A stretch of 64,000 nt of DNA from Natronomonas salina (lineage in GTDB: Archaea; Halobacteriota; Halobacteria; Halobacteriales; Haloarculaceae), in NCBI RefSeq assembly GCF_013391105.1, contig NZ_CP058335.1, positions 1,178,001-1,242,000 of the forward strand, read 5' to 3'. Below the pieces are notes generated by a model that was not told where the DNA came from, did no database searches, and saw only the letters and a list, made by a program, of their open reading frames with translations. Position numbers and translations under genes: made by a program. Below, one piece after another: positions 50,218-59,105 of this stretch (within the stretch, counting starts at the first letter, position 1; every line of letters begins with the position of its first letter).

Positions 50218-51336
50218 TCAGCCGCCAGTGACAGTGATATCACGTTCATACCGGATATCGCCGTCGTCATATGTGAACAAGAGGGAGGTGTTGTAGACTG
50301 CACTTGTCGTGAACGGCTCCGGGGAACCATCCTCGCCAAGCAAGTCCCGGACGAACTCGGAGAGAGACAAGGTATCAAGTAAATCGTTGAAGGCACTCTC
50401 CAACAAGGAGTCGTATTCAGACCTCAGGTTATCACGAAATTCCGACTGAGAGTTGTCGGCGATGAAGTGATAGGACCCATGGACTTCGTCCCCGCCCACC
50501 CAGTACATATTGTGGGCACCAAGCTCGTCGTAGAACGACAGCGCCGGGCAATCAACGGTTGTGTCGCCGCGCAGTTCACTGTTCTCGAAATCGATGGTCG
50601 CCCAGTCTCCGGTGACGCGGCAGACACTATCAGGCTCGGTCTCATCATCAGTCGTCACGACCGTCGCGATCTCACCAGTCTCGTTTATTTCGAACAGATA
50701 GACTTTCCAGGTCGTCTCGCCGTCATCGATCTGGATCCAGAAGACGTCACTTCCGGTCAGTAACTCGTTGACCAGGTCACTCATATCCGCCAAGAAGCTC
50801 TGGTCGACCCCTTTTAGCTCGTCACGCCTGACAGTCACATTGAGGTCGCGGGTGTGAACATCCGGGGCGATGAGCCAGTTCGTCCGGTCACCCAGTCCAA
50901 GTGGATCGATTGTCGAATCGAGGAGGTACTGATCCAGGGAGTCGTCAGCCGGCATGAAGTCACCAGGCGTGTGCTGGGAGACGCGCACGCCCTCTGTCAT
51001 TCCACCGACCTGGATCGAGGCTGATCGTCCCCGGACTGCACTCTCTCGACCAGCGCGGACGTCCCATCGTTCAACTGACGCGTGAACCTTGTCCTGCCGC
51101 TCCTGGTATGAGTGGTCATCCTCATTCCAGTTCGCGTTTCGGGCGGCGAGTGAGAGCCGTTCTTCCGCATTCGTCGCGAAGTCAACCGCATCTGACGTCG
51201 AGGTAGCCTCCTGTGTGGCGAGGTTTTCCGTATAGATCGCTCCATTAAGGACGATTGCCAGTCCGACGAAGAGGACAGCAATCAGCAGGGCTCCGATCAC
51301 CATCACTTGGCCGCGCGCTTCGTTCCCCCCGATCAT
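50218..51336 (-). CDS. Pseudopilin/type IV pilin-like protein with long C-terminal domain
   Basis: 372 residues from ATG 51336 (MIGGNEARGQVMVIGALLIA); an ATG at 51384 is also in frame. The start resembles haloarchaeal pilin-like proteins: a short polar segment GNEARGQV then one long hydrophobic helix VMVIGALLIAVLFVGLAIVLNG. The rest is an extracytoplasmic domain (EERLSLAARN, WNEDDHSYQERQD, later many acidic loops). No pilus assembly ATPase or other pilin lies near, unlike usual loci. The base composition is more AT-rich than its neighbours, which may mean later acquisition. Confidence 0.65.
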   Translation of the reverse strand: MIGGNEARGQVMVIGALLIAVLFVGLAIVLNGAIYTENLATQEATSTSDAVDFATNAEERLSLAARNANWNEDDHSYQERQDKVHASVERWDVRAGRESAVRGRSASIQVGGMTEGVRVSQHTPGDFMPADDSLDQYLLDSTIDPLGLGDRTNWLIAPDVHTRDLNVTVRRDELKGVDQSFLADMSDLVNELLTGSDVFWIQIDDGETTWKVYLFEINETGEIATVVTTDDETEPDSVCRVTGDWATIDFENSELRGDTTVDCPALSFYDELGAHNMYWVGGDEVHGSYHFIADNSQSEFRDNLRSEYDSLLESAFNDLLDTLSLSEFVRDLLGEDGSPEPFTTSAVYNTSLLFTYDDGDIRYERDITVTGG

Positions 51337-51571
51337 CTGGCTTCGAATCGATGCTGACGTACATAAATGAAGGCGGCCATTCACCCGACGATTACGAGGA
51401 GAAATACATGGAAAGATCGCTAATAAGCGAGATTTGAGCAGTGTTTCACTCCGGCGGTGTTCGATGTAGCCTGCTCGACCTGAGCGACTTGTTTCACGCC
51501 AGATATTCGAAGGATGGGATGTCCTTGCAGACCTTCAACTACATACTGGATTCTATGTGGCTTCCGTCCCT

Positions 51572-52051
51572 ATGTCCGGTATGCGTGTCGCAGTCGCCGG
51601 GACGTTCGGCCCGCTCCACGACGGCCACCGCGAGATGTTTGCTGCAGCACTGGCACGCGGCGACGACGGGGTCGTCGTCGGGCTCGCAAGCGATAGATTC
51701 GCGATCGATTCGCGGCGTCCGGACCCGCGGCCGATCCCACCCTTTGAGGAGCGCAAGCAGGCCGTACCGGAACTGCTCAACGACCTCGACGAGTGGGACC
51801 GTGACTTCGAGATACGCGAGTTCGACGACGAGTACGGGTTCGCGGACGACGACCCCTCGCTGGACGGACTGGTCGTCTCGCCGGAGACCGACGACCTCGT
51901 CGACGACATCAATCGACGACGAGAAGAGCGAGGCATGGACCCGCTCGAACCGATCGTCGTCGACCACGTCCTCGCCGAGGACGGCGAACCCATCTCGTCG
52001 ACGCGGATCGTCCGCGGGGAGATCGACGAGCACGGGCGGCTACTCGAGTGA
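51572..52051 (+). CDS. coaD: Phosphopantetheine adenylyltransferase (archaeal type)
   Basis: 159 residues from ATG 51572; ATG 51581 would give MRVAVAGTFGPLHDGHREMF directly. The nucleotidyltransferase motif GTFGPLHDGH (HxGH) is at the N-terminus and ISSTRIVRGEID, the archaeal counterpart of the ISSTxIR motif, near the C-terminus. It forms dephospho-CoA from phosphopantetheine and ATP. A TATA-like ACATACTGG at 51541-51549 is 23-31 bp upstream of 51572. It precedes a 463-bp non-coding gap. Confidence 0.9.
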   Translation: MSGMRVAVAGTFGPLHDGHREMFAAALARGDDGVVVGLASDRFAIDSRRPDPRPIPPFEERKQAVPELLNDLDEWDRDFEIREFDDEYGFADDDPSLDGLVVSPETDDLVDDINRRREERGMDPLEPIVVDHVLAEDGEPISSTRIVRGEIDEHGRLLE

Positions 52052-52514
52052 CGAGGAGAACCTCGAAGCTGGATTAGGAGGATTGGAACGGGTGAGCTGA
52101 TGTTCGGCTTGCAAATGCGGGCAGAACCCACTTTGTTTGTCAACCTCTATCATGGTGTGTCGGAGGTGACGATGAGAGAGCCGTCACCTCCGCGCCGTAT
52201 CGGCTTGGAACTCCATCAACACGCTGCCGGCGACACGCGACGCACCATTTTTCCAGAATAGGCGACACTCCAGCAGTCGTAACTCACCCGTACGGCCACA
52301 AGGTTAATGCTACGCCACACCATACCATAGTTCAAGGAGGTGACGAAACAGTCTATCGCGCATACAACGACGATGTCGACGACGAGGCAACGCCCAAGAC
52401 AACAATATCCCGTCACCCTTCTGGCACCGGCAGCCCGATTTTTTCAAACCCGTAACCAGCGGCGCCTGACGTAACAGCGACCGACCGGGCCGAATTCCGT
52501 ATAGTTCCCGTCGC
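52052..52514. other. Intergenic region, 463 bp, with nested inverted repeats
   Basis: No confident gene. A perfect 11-bp inverted repeat lies at 52161-52192. A distant pair ATGGTGTG / CACACCAT (52152-52159 and 52316-52323) brackets it. GGAGGTGACGA recurs at 52337-52347. An open frame ending at about 52460 (reading RAYNDDVDDEATP) has protein-like acidic composition but no recognised start or family. Confidence 0.5.
52161..52192. repeat. Perfect 11-bp hairpin
   Basis: CGGAGGTGACG, ten-base loop, CGTCACCTCCG. It lies between coaD and the acetyl-CoA synthetase 3' end, so it may terminate coaD transcription or form part of a small mobile or RNA element. Confidence 0.55.
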
Positions 52515-54491
52515 CTAGCGCGCGTTCTCGATCTCCTCGAGTGCGTCTGGATTCTCGATGGAGGACATGTCGCCGAGGTCCTCGCCGGTGTAGGTCGCCT
52601 CGATGGCGCGCCGGATGATCTTCCCGGACTGGGTCTTCGGGAACTCGTCGACGAACAGTACCTCGCGCGGACGGAATGGCTTGCCGTGCTCCTCGCCGAC
52701 CTTCTCGCGGAGCTCCTCCCGAAGAGCGTCGCTGACCTGGTAGCCCGGCTCGAGGACGACGTACGTGACGACGGCCGTCCCGGTAGTGTCGTCGGGGACG
52801 CCGACCGCCGCGGCCTGGTTGACAGCCTCGTGTTCGATGAGCGCGCCCTCGATCTCCGCGGGGCCGACCTTCCGGCCGGCGACGTTGAGCGCGTCGTCGG
52901 CGCGGCCGTGCAGGAACCAGAAGCCGTCCTCGTCCTTCTGGGCCCAGTCGCCGTGGTCCCACATCGGTGGGTCCTCGAAGCTCGACCAGTACTCGTGGAG
53001 ATACCGGTCGTCGCCCTGCCACAGCGACTTCGTCATCGAGGGACAGGAATCCCGAGCGACGAGGTATCCGCGCTCGTGAGTCTCGCGGATCGACTCGCCG
53101 GTCTCGTCGACGATGTCGATGTCCATCCCGAGGCCGGGGCCGCCCAGCGTACAGGGTTTCAGCGACTGGATGGGCATCGGCATCAGGAAGCAGCCGAAGA
53201 TCTCGGTACCGCCGGAGATGTTGATGATCGGCGCCTCGCCGCCGCCGACCTCCTCGTAGAACCACAGCCACGACTCGGGGTCCCACGGCTCGCCGGTCGA
53301 GCCCAGGAGGCGGAGACTGGAGAGGTCGTGACCCTCGACCCACTCGTCGCCCTGCTTGCGGAGCGCGCGGATCGCGGTCGGCGAGATGCCGAACTGCGTG
53401 ACGTCGTGGCGATCGATGAGCTCCCAGAAGCGGTCCGGCTCGGGGTGGTCCGGCGCCCCCTCGTACATCACCATCGTCCCGCCGAAGGTGTGGGTGCCGA
53501 TGAGCGTCCACGGCCCCATCATCCAGCCGATGTCGGAGACCCAGAAGAACCGGTCGCTCGGCTTGAGGTCGAACCCGAAGTACACCTCCTTGGCTGCCTG
53601 CAGTTGGGCGCCGGCGTGGGTGTGGACGATGCCCTTCGGCGTGCCCGTCGTCCCCGACGAATAGAGGAGCATGCACTCGTCGTCGGAGGCGAGCTCCCGC
53701 GTTGCGAAGTCGTCGGACTGCTGGTCGACCGCGTCCGTCCAGTACTCGTCGCGGCCGTCGGTCATCGCGGGGTCGGAGTCCGGGAAGCGCCGATAGACGA
53801 CGACGTTCTCGACGTCGTGGTCGGCCTCCTCGATGGCCTCGTCGGCGGGCTCCTTGAGGCTCACCTCGTCGCCGCGGCGGTAGAAGCCGTCCGCCGTGAA
53901 CAGGACGTCCGCTTCGGGGTCCTCGATGCGCGTCGCGGTGGCGTCGACGCCGAACCCCGAGAAGATGGGGACGGCGATGGCGCCGACCTTGAAGCAGCCG
54001 TAGAGGATCGAGATGACCTCCGGGACCATCGGCATGTACGTCGCGACGGTGTCGCCCTTGCCGACGCCCACGGCGTCGAGGTAGTTGGCGACCTGGTTGG
54101 ACTGCCGCTGCAGTTCGTGGTACGTGAAGTTCCGCGTCTCGCCGTCCTCGCCCTCCCAGATGCAGGCGACCTTGTTGCGGCGCTCCTCGCCGCGGGCGGC
54201 GTGGCGGTCGACCGAGTTGTGCGCGACGTTCAGCTCGCCGCCCGGATACCAGTCGGTGAACTGCGGGCCCTCGGTGTCGTCGCGGACCGCGTCGTACTCC
54301 TCGTACCACTCGATGCCCATGTAGTCGGGAAGCTCGTCCCAGAACCAGTCGACGTCGCCCGTCGTCCGCTCGATGAGCTCGTCGTAGTCGTCGATGTCGT
54401 ACTCCTGCATGAACTGCCAGACGTTGGTCGACTCGACGAACTCCCGGTCGGGCTCGTGGACGACCTCGTCGAACTCCTCCAGTGATTCCAT
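52515..54491 (-). CDS. acs: Acetyl/acyl-CoA synthetase (AMP-forming)
   Basis: 658 residues from ATG 54491 (MESLEEFDEVVHEPDREFVE); a TTG at 54518 would add nine residues. The ACS pattern is complete: YSSGTTGTPKGIVHTHAG (P-loop, about residue 255), SDIGWMMGP, STGEPWDPESWLW, HGDWAQKDEDGFWFLHGRADDALNVAGRKVGPAEIE, and the C-terminal PKTQSGKIIRR with the regulatory acetylation Lys. It makes acetyl-CoA (or a short acyl-CoA) from acetate, ATP and CoA. A TTAATTAAG at about 54536-54544 is the likely promoter element. Confidence 0.92.
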   Translation of the reverse strand: MESLEEFDEVVHEPDREFVESTNVWQFMQEYDIDDYDELIERTTGDVDWFWDELPDYMGIEWYEEYDAVRDDTEGPQFTDWYPGGELNVAHNSVDRHAARGEERRNKVACIWEGEDGETRNFTYHELQRQSNQVANYLDAVGVGKGDTVATYMPMVPEVISILYGCFKVGAIAVPIFSGFGVDATATRIEDPEADVLFTADGFYRRGDEVSLKEPADEAIEEADHDVENVVVYRRFPDSDPAMTDGRDEYWTDAVDQQSDDFATRELASDDECMLLYSSGTTGTPKGIVHTHAGAQLQAAKEVYFGFDLKPSDRFFWVSDIGWMMGPWTLIGTHTFGGTMVMYEGAPDHPEPDRFWELIDRHDVTQFGISPTAIRALRKQGDEWVEGHDLSSLRLLGSTGEPWDPESWLWFYEEVGGGEAPIINISGGTEIFGCFLMPMPIQSLKPCTLGGPGLGMDIDIVDETGESIRETHERGYLVARDSCPSMTKSLWQGDDRYLHEYWSSFEDPPMWDHGDWAQKDEDGFWFLHGRADDALNVAGRKVGPAEIEGALIEHEAVNQAAAVGVPDDTTGTAVVTYVVLEPGYQVSDALREELREKVGEEHGKPFRPREVLFVDEFPKTQSGKIIRRAIEATYTGEDLGDMSSIENPDALEEIENAR

Positions 54492-54609
54492 ATGCCACGT
54501 GTTCGCACCCGGCGGCAAGTAGGTTTCGTACGCGATTTAATTAAGAACAGGTTTATCGTTTCCATGCTGAGGGGGAACGGTTTTGCGTGGGCCCTCCAAA
54601 GGCCCCCGT

Positions 54610-55188
54610 ATGTACGTCCGGGACGCACGCAACCGCGATGAGGCCTGGCTGCTGGACCACATCGAGGCGATGGGTCTGGACGAGACGGCCTTCCGCTCGC
54701 GGGACTACGTCATCGCGGTCGACGAGGAGTCGAACGCGCGTGCCGGGTTCGGCCGGATCCGCATCCACGCCGACGAGGACCAGGAGGTCTGCGAGCTCAC
54801 CTCCATCGGCGTCCTCGACGGCTGGCGGGGACAGGGGGTCGGGGCGCACGTCGTCGAGCGATTGATCGACAGCGCCGAGGCGAAGGGCTTCGACCACGTC
54901 TACTCGCTGACGAGCAGCCACGAGTACCTCGCGCAGTTCGGCTTCGAGGGTGTCTCCCCCGACGAGCTCCCCGAGATGCTCCAGGACCGCCTCGAGCAGA
55001 AGAAGGAGTCGCTGGACCCCGAGGCCGTCCCGATGCGCATCGGCACCGACGAATTCAGCATGCCTGCCGACCTCCGCGAGGCGTTCAAGGTCGCCGCCGA
55101 GGACGAACCCGACACCGGCCCCGAGGAGACGCCCGAGGACTTCGGGATCGACCCCGACGAGGCGACCTACAAGTACGACACCAGCTGA
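54610..55188 (+). CDS. GNAT family N-acetyltransferase
   Basis: 192 residues from ATG 54610 (MYVRDARNRDEAWLLDHIEA). The GNAT core is clear: SRDYVIAVDEESNARAGFGRIRI (strands 2-4), CELTSIGVLDGWRGQGVGAHVVERLI with the RGQGVG acetyl-CoA loop, then YSLTSSHEYLAQFGFEGV. The C-terminal 60 residues are an acidic extension. Substrate unknown; it could acetylate a protein N-terminus or small molecule. It is divergent from acs with a short spacer and precedes TnpB element 2. Confidence 0.85.
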   Translation: MYVRDARNRDEAWLLDHIEAMGLDETAFRSRDYVIAVDEESNARAGFGRIRIHADEDQEVCELTSIGVLDGWRGQGVGAHVVERLIDSAEAKGFDHVYSLTSSHEYLAQFGFEGVSPDELPEMLQDRLEQKKESLDPEAVPMRIGTDEFSMPADLREAFKVAAEDEPDTGPEETPEDFGIDPDEATYKYDTS

Positions 55189-55268
55189 GGCGGCCCGAAC
55201 TGCCGCCCGCGGCTGCAGCCACGGCTGGCATCGAAGCGGTATTGCTTACAGTAGAAGCAAGGCGAAAG

Positions 55269-55288
55269 CCCACGGCTTTAGCCGTGGG
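55269..55288. repeat. Left-end hairpin of TnpB element 2
   Basis: CCCACGGCTTTAGCCGTGGG, preceded by GGCGAAAG. It matches the left ends of element 1 and the solo copy at 48233. Confidence 0.7.
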
Positions 55289-55382
55289 ATGAAGCCGACA
55301 AATCGGGGACAAACCACCGGCCACGACCGGTCTGATATTCCCACGGTTTATATGCGATTCCGAGCCAGATACTGTTGTTCCC

Positions 55383-56429
55383 GTGGTCACGAGAGCTGTC
55401 ACCACGACGTTTCACAATCCATCCCGTGAGCGGCGCAGAGAGTGCCAACGCGCCACCCACTTGTACCGCGACACCAAGCAATTCTGCATCGACGGCTGGG
55501 AAGCCGGTGAGTTTGGCATGCGTGTGACCACGGCTAGCATCAACAACGACCTGTATTCCGCCATCCAGAATCAGGCCATCCGCGAAGCCAAAGCTGACTA
55601 CAACAAGGACGGCACCGTCAAGTACCACGCCAGCCAACCGTTCGCGATCAACAACCAGAACTGGGAGATTGATCGCACTGAGAACGGATCGGTCGTCGTC
55701 GGGTTCCCCTGTATCTCAGGGTGGTGGTACACCCCTATCGATGTGTACGATGACATCGCCGACGACGTTGCCCGTCTCGTGGACGGCGACGCTGACAAGT
55801 CCCGATTGCAGGTGTATCGCCGTGGCGAGGACTGGTATTGTACGTTCACCGTCGAATCCGACGCCGAGTTAGGCGACGGAACAGCGATCGGCGTAGATAT
55901 TGGCCACAACCATCTGCTGGCGGCAGACGCCGAGCGCGGTGAGTCGTTGCTTATGTCCGGTCGTGAGGCGAAATACGTTCGGCGCAAATATCGTTCCCTA
56001 CGCGAGTCGCTCCAAGAGGCGGGTGCGCTTCGCGCACGCAACCGCGTGGGTAACAAAGAACAGCGTCGGATCCGTGACCTCAACCACACCGCCTCCCGTC
56101 GCCTCATCGACTGGGCACAACAGTTCGAGAATCCTGTTCTAAAACTCGAGGACGTAGAGGGGATTAGAGCGGGAAGCGATTGGCGCGGCGTTCACTCGTG
56201 ACACTTCCACCAGCTTCAGGAGTTCATCACCTACAAAGCCCAACGGGCCGGGATTCGCGTCGAGGTAGTTGATCCGTTCGAGACGAGTCAGCGCTGTTCG
56301 GCATGTGGTGCCGACGGAACACGTGACGGTGACTATTTTTCGTGTTCCGAATGCGACCGTGGTCGTCATGCCGACCTGAACGCCGCCGAGAACATCCGTC
56401 AACGGGAGGGAGACCCATGCACGGCCTAA
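55383..56429 (+). pseudogene. tnpB: tnpB with an in-frame TGA
   Basis: The start is GTG 55383 ([20 protein letters not shown]), with a TATA-type GGTTTATATGC at 55344-55354, 29-39 bp upstream. RuvC sites are intact: [13 protein letters not shown] (Asp), LKLEDVEGI (Glu), and [10 protein letters not shown] (Asp), with the zinc ribbon CSACGADG...CSECDRG. At 56199-56201, after RGVHS, a TGA interrupts the frame where TnpB proteins normally have Trp (HSWxF); the frame continues [14 protein letters not shown] to 56429. A single G-to-A change TGG to TGA explains it. The truncated product would lack the zinc ribbon and last catalytic Asp, so the element is probably dead as a nuclease. Confidence 0.82.
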
Positions 56430-56669
56430 CACTTCGGGTGAGGCGAACCGTGCGGCCTCGTGGACTGAACACTCCACCGTCTGCTTTGCAGTCGCCCGGC
56501 GTGACCGGGGAGGAAGGCCGCGTTGACCCGGCTGTATGCGCTGGAAAGCACGCTCGGGGTCGTAACCGAGCGGCGACCGCTGACGCTCCACGCGAAAGCG
56601 TCTTTGAGGGCCGAGGAAACGCGCAACCTGAATATCCCCGTCGGGGAATCCCACCCCTTTAGGGGTGAG
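56430..56669 (+). ncRNA. Candidate right-end guide RNA region of TnpB element 2
   Basis: 240 bp between the tnpB stop and the right-end hairpin, with no gene. In studied TnpB elements the guide RNA is made from the 3' part of tnpB and the right end. This stretch has the expected place and several GC-rich stem candidates (for example GGCGTGACCGGGG near 56493-56505 and the terminal hairpin). No direct evidence of expression. Confidence 0.35.
56650..56669. repeat. Right-end hairpin of TnpB element 2
   Basis: CCCACCCCTTTAGGGGTGAG. Element 1's right end reads CCCACCCCTTTAGAGGTGGG on its own strand, so the two ends are clearly related. Confidence 0.7.
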
Positions 56670-56675
56670 AGGAGG

Positions 56676-57674
56676 TCAACCGTTGCCGCCGTCCGAGATG
56701 GCCGAGGCGTCCCCCGGGGTGTCCTGATCGAGGCCGTCCGGCGTCTGTACGGAGTCGACGATCTCGTAGACGAGTTCGGCCGTGTCGACGCCACCGATCT
56801 CGGCGTCCGCATTCAACAGGAGTCGGTGGAGCAACACCGGATGTGCGAGTGTCTTGATGTCATCGGGGATGACGTACTCGCGGCCGTGGATCGCCGCCCG
56901 TGCTTTCCCGGTCTTGAGGAACGCGAGCGAGGCTCGCGGCGACGCGCCGTGTTCGACCGACGAATGGGAGCGACTCGCCGCGACGATATCGAGGACGTAC
57001 TGTTTGATCTCGGGGGCGACGTGGACGTCATTGACGGCGTCCCTCGCCGCCAGGATATCGTCCGGAGAGACGACCTGCGAGATATCGGTCGCCGCCAGCT
57101 CCGGGGTGGCGTCGAAGCGATCGAGGAGTGCGCGTTCGGTCTCCCGGTCCGGCAGCCCCATCGTCAGCTTCAGCTGGAAGCGGTCGCGTTGGGCTTCCGG
57201 CAGCGTGTAGGTCCCCTCCATCTCGATGGGGTTCTGCGTCGCTATGAGAAGGAACGGCGACGGCAACGCGTGTGTCTCGCCCTCGATGGTCACCTGGCGC
57301 TCCGCCATCGCCTCGAGTAACGCACTCTGGGCTTTCGGCGTCGCGCGGTTGATCTCGTCGGCGAGCACGACGTTCGCGAACACGGGGCCTTTCCGCGTCT
57401 CGAAGGTGCCCGTGCTCTCCCGATACACGTTCGTTCCCGTGATGTCCGCGGGCAGGATGTCCGGCGTCATCTGGATCCGGGAGTGGGTCAACCCGGTGGC
57501 CTCGGAGAACAGCACGGCGATGGTCGTCTTGGCGATCCCGGGGACGCCCTCGAGGAGGACGTGGCCGTTTGTCAGCAACGCGACGGTCAGCCCTTCGACG
57601 ATGTCCTCGTTGCCGAGCAGGACCGTCTGGACCTCGTCGCGGATCGCCGAGTACAGCGCGGCCGGCTCACTCAT
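56676..57674 (-). CDS. MoxR-type AAA ATPase
   Basis: 332 residues. AAA+ landmarks of the MoxR family: Walker A HVLLEGVPGIAKTTIA (about residues 37-52), Walker B VVLADEINRATPKAQ, sensor 1 FLLIATQNPIEMEGTY, arginine finger LPEAQRDRFQLKL, and a C-terminal lid domain (GASPRASLAFLKTGKARAAIHGREYVIPDDI). MoxR ATPases work with von Willebrand or DUF58 partners in protein maturation or stress. It overlaps the upstream DUF4350 gene by 8 bp. Its TGA stop (56676-56678) lies within the end of TnpB element 2 (GGTCAACC), so the last codon or two may not be native. Confidence 0.92.
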   Translation of the reverse strand: MSEPAALYSAIRDEVQTVLLGNEDIVEGLTVALLTNGHVLLEGVPGIAKTTIAVLFSEATGLTHSRIQMTPDILPADITGTNVYRESTGTFETRKGPVFANVVLADEINRATPKAQSALLEAMAERQVTIEGETHALPSPFLLIATQNPIEMEGTYTLPEAQRDRFQLKLTMGLPDRETERALLDRFDATPELAATDISQVVSPDDILAARDAVNDVHVAPEIKQYVLDIVAASRSHSSVEHGASPRASLAFLKTGKARAAIHGREYVIPDDIKTLAHPVLLHRLLLNADAEIGGVDTAELVYEIVDSVQTPDGLDQDTPGDASAISDGGNG

Positions 57675-58701
57675 TGTCGTCGCGTTCGTCTGGATTACGT
57701 ATAACCCCCGTGGTTACTTTCTCGAGTGGGGCAGATTCGAGCGCGGGATATCGCTGTTTGAGGCCCGCTGTGAGCGCGCTGGCATCGGTAGCCGAGGGCG
57801 TTTCGGGGTCTCGTGTACGGCGATTGCGCAGTCGGCGCCCGGTCAGGGCGACCGCGGCGAGTCCGCCGAGGCCGATGCCGACCTGCAGCAGCGCGGAGTC
57901 ACGGATCGTCAACACGGCAGCCACCAGTGGGGGCAGCGAGGACTGCGAGACGTCGACGAGGGTGTGATTGGCGTCGGCGACCAGCGCGCGCGTGAACGCC
58001 TCGTTGCCCGCCTGGCCCTGCATCACGTTGATGAACACGCTCGGGTCACCGACGACGATGACGCGTCCCTGGCCGACCGACTCGACGGTCGCGACAGGAT
58101 ACGACTGGACGGTCTCGTCGGCGCCGAGTGACGCGCTGCCATCGCGGTCGAGATAGCTGTACTCGGAGCTCGCGACGAGCACCGTCGCACCGTTGGGGGC
58201 GACCGCGGTGCCGTGGTTGAGCGTCAGCGCGGAGACGTTCTCGACCAGGGAGTGATTGCCCACGTCGTTGGCGACCGGCATGGCTGGATTGCGGTAGTTC
58301 TCGCGTTCGTCCCGGAGGGTGGGTCCGACCGGGCGGGCGGTGGCGCCGACCGAATCGAGAAGTGCCGCCCCGTGTGAGTTATTCCGATCGGCGACGACGA
58401 GCGTGCCGCCGTTCTCGACGAATCGCCGGATGCGCTGTGAATCCGCGCCACTGTAGGCCGATTCTGGCGCGAGGACGAACGCGACGTCACCGTCGCCGTA
58501 GTCGTCGTACTCGGTGGTGTTCCGGACGATGATGGGCTCGGCACCCTCGTCGTCGGCGATCGACCGGAGTTCGCTCGTCCCATCCCAGTTGGGGTTGAAG
58601 GCGTTGAAGGCAGCCGCGGAGGTCGCACCACCGAAGACGAACGTGACGGTGACCGCGACGACGAGCGCGGCGGCGATGACCGTCGGGACGTCGTAGCGCA
58701 C
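57667..58701 (-). CDS. DUF4350 domain membrane protein
   Basis: 344 residues from GTG 58701 (MRYDVPTVIAAALVVAVTVT). One N-terminal membrane helix is followed by a DUF4350 extracytoplasmic Rossmann-like domain, with DGDVAFVLAPESAYSGADSQRIRRFVENGGTLVVAD and VGQGRVIVVGDPSVFINVMQ, and a second helix LLQVGIGLGGLAAVALTG near the C-terminus. DUF4350 proteins stand next to MoxR ATPases in many archaea and bacteria. The gene is fitted between its neighbours with an 8-bp overlap downstream and no gap upstream. Confidence 0.83.
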   Translation of the reverse strand: MRYDVPTVIAAALVVAVTVTFVFGGATSAAAFNAFNPNWDGTSELRSIADDEGAEPIIVRNTTEYDDYGDGDVAFVLAPESAYSGADSQRIRRFVENGGTLVVADRNNSHGAALLDSVGATARPVGPTLRDERENYRNPAMPVANDVGNHSLVENVSALTLNHGTAVAPNGATVLVASSEYSYLDRDGSASLGADETVQSYPVATVESVGQGRVIVVGDPSVFINVMQGQAGNEAFTRALVADANHTLVDVSQSSLPPLVAAVLTIRDSALLQVGIGLGGLAAVALTGRRLRNRRTRDPETPSATDASALTAGLKQRYPALESAPLEKVTTGVIRNPDERDDNE

Positions 58702-58977
58702 CTAGATCACCCCCTCCGGCAGGATCTCGAGGATGCGCCGGATGACGATGTAGCCGAACACGAGGAGGCCGACGGCGATGAACCAGGGGAGGCGGCGTCG
58801 CCATTCGGGCGAAACGGCGATCGGCGACGTCAGTTCGACGATCACGAGGAAGCCGATAAGCGAGAGGACGAAGAACAGCTCCAGGGAGAGCGACCCGACG
58901 ATCGTGAGGACGACCAGCGAGGCAAGCATCCACGCCACCTGCCCCTGGACGAACTGGAGTCGCCGTCTGGAGGTCAT
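58702..58977 (-). CDS. Small membrane protein of the MoxR operon
   Basis: 91 residues (MTSRRRLQFVQGQVAWMLAS). Three or so hydrophobic stretches: QVAWMLASLVVLTIVGSLSL, LFFVLSLIGFLVIVEL and LPWFIAVGLLVFGYIVI. No named family known to me. It sits immediately upstream of DUF4350 on the minus strand (stop at 58702, next start at 58701), so it is clearly part of the same operon, and may be a small subunit of the membrane complex. Confidence 0.72.
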   Translation of the reverse strand: MTSRRRLQFVQGQVAWMLASLVVLTIVGSLSLELFFVLSLIGFLVIVELTSPIAVSPEWRRRLPWFIAVGLLVFGYIVIRRILEILPEGVI

Positions 58978-59105
58978 TGCAGCATGCTTCTTGGCCGACG
59001 TTTACCAAGGTACCGCCTCTGCCGCGAGGCCGACGCGCCCGGCGAGATTGGACGCGCTCTCTTCGACCGATGCCCCGTCAGGACTGGGCGTCCGCTCGCA
59101 ATGGG

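Larger units (their letters stand above)
55243..56679 (+). mobile_element. IS1341-type (IS200/IS605 family) TnpB element 2
   Basis: Approximate limits. The left-end hairpin is at 55269-55288, the right-end hairpin at 56650-56669, with one tnpB in between and no tnpA. The right end touches the moxR stop codon. The hairpins match those of element 1, though the two tnpB proteins differ. Confidence 0.7.

Noticed and set aside
52216-52460. Possible genes in the coaD-acs gap (a 66-codon minus frame and a plus frame ending near 52460)
   Set aside because: Neither has a convincing start or recognisable domain; the inverted repeats explain the region better.
33090-56201. TGA read as an amino acid in this organism
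   Set aside because: Many intact genes here end in TGA at conserved C-termini, so the two internal TGA codons are better explained as mutations or errors.
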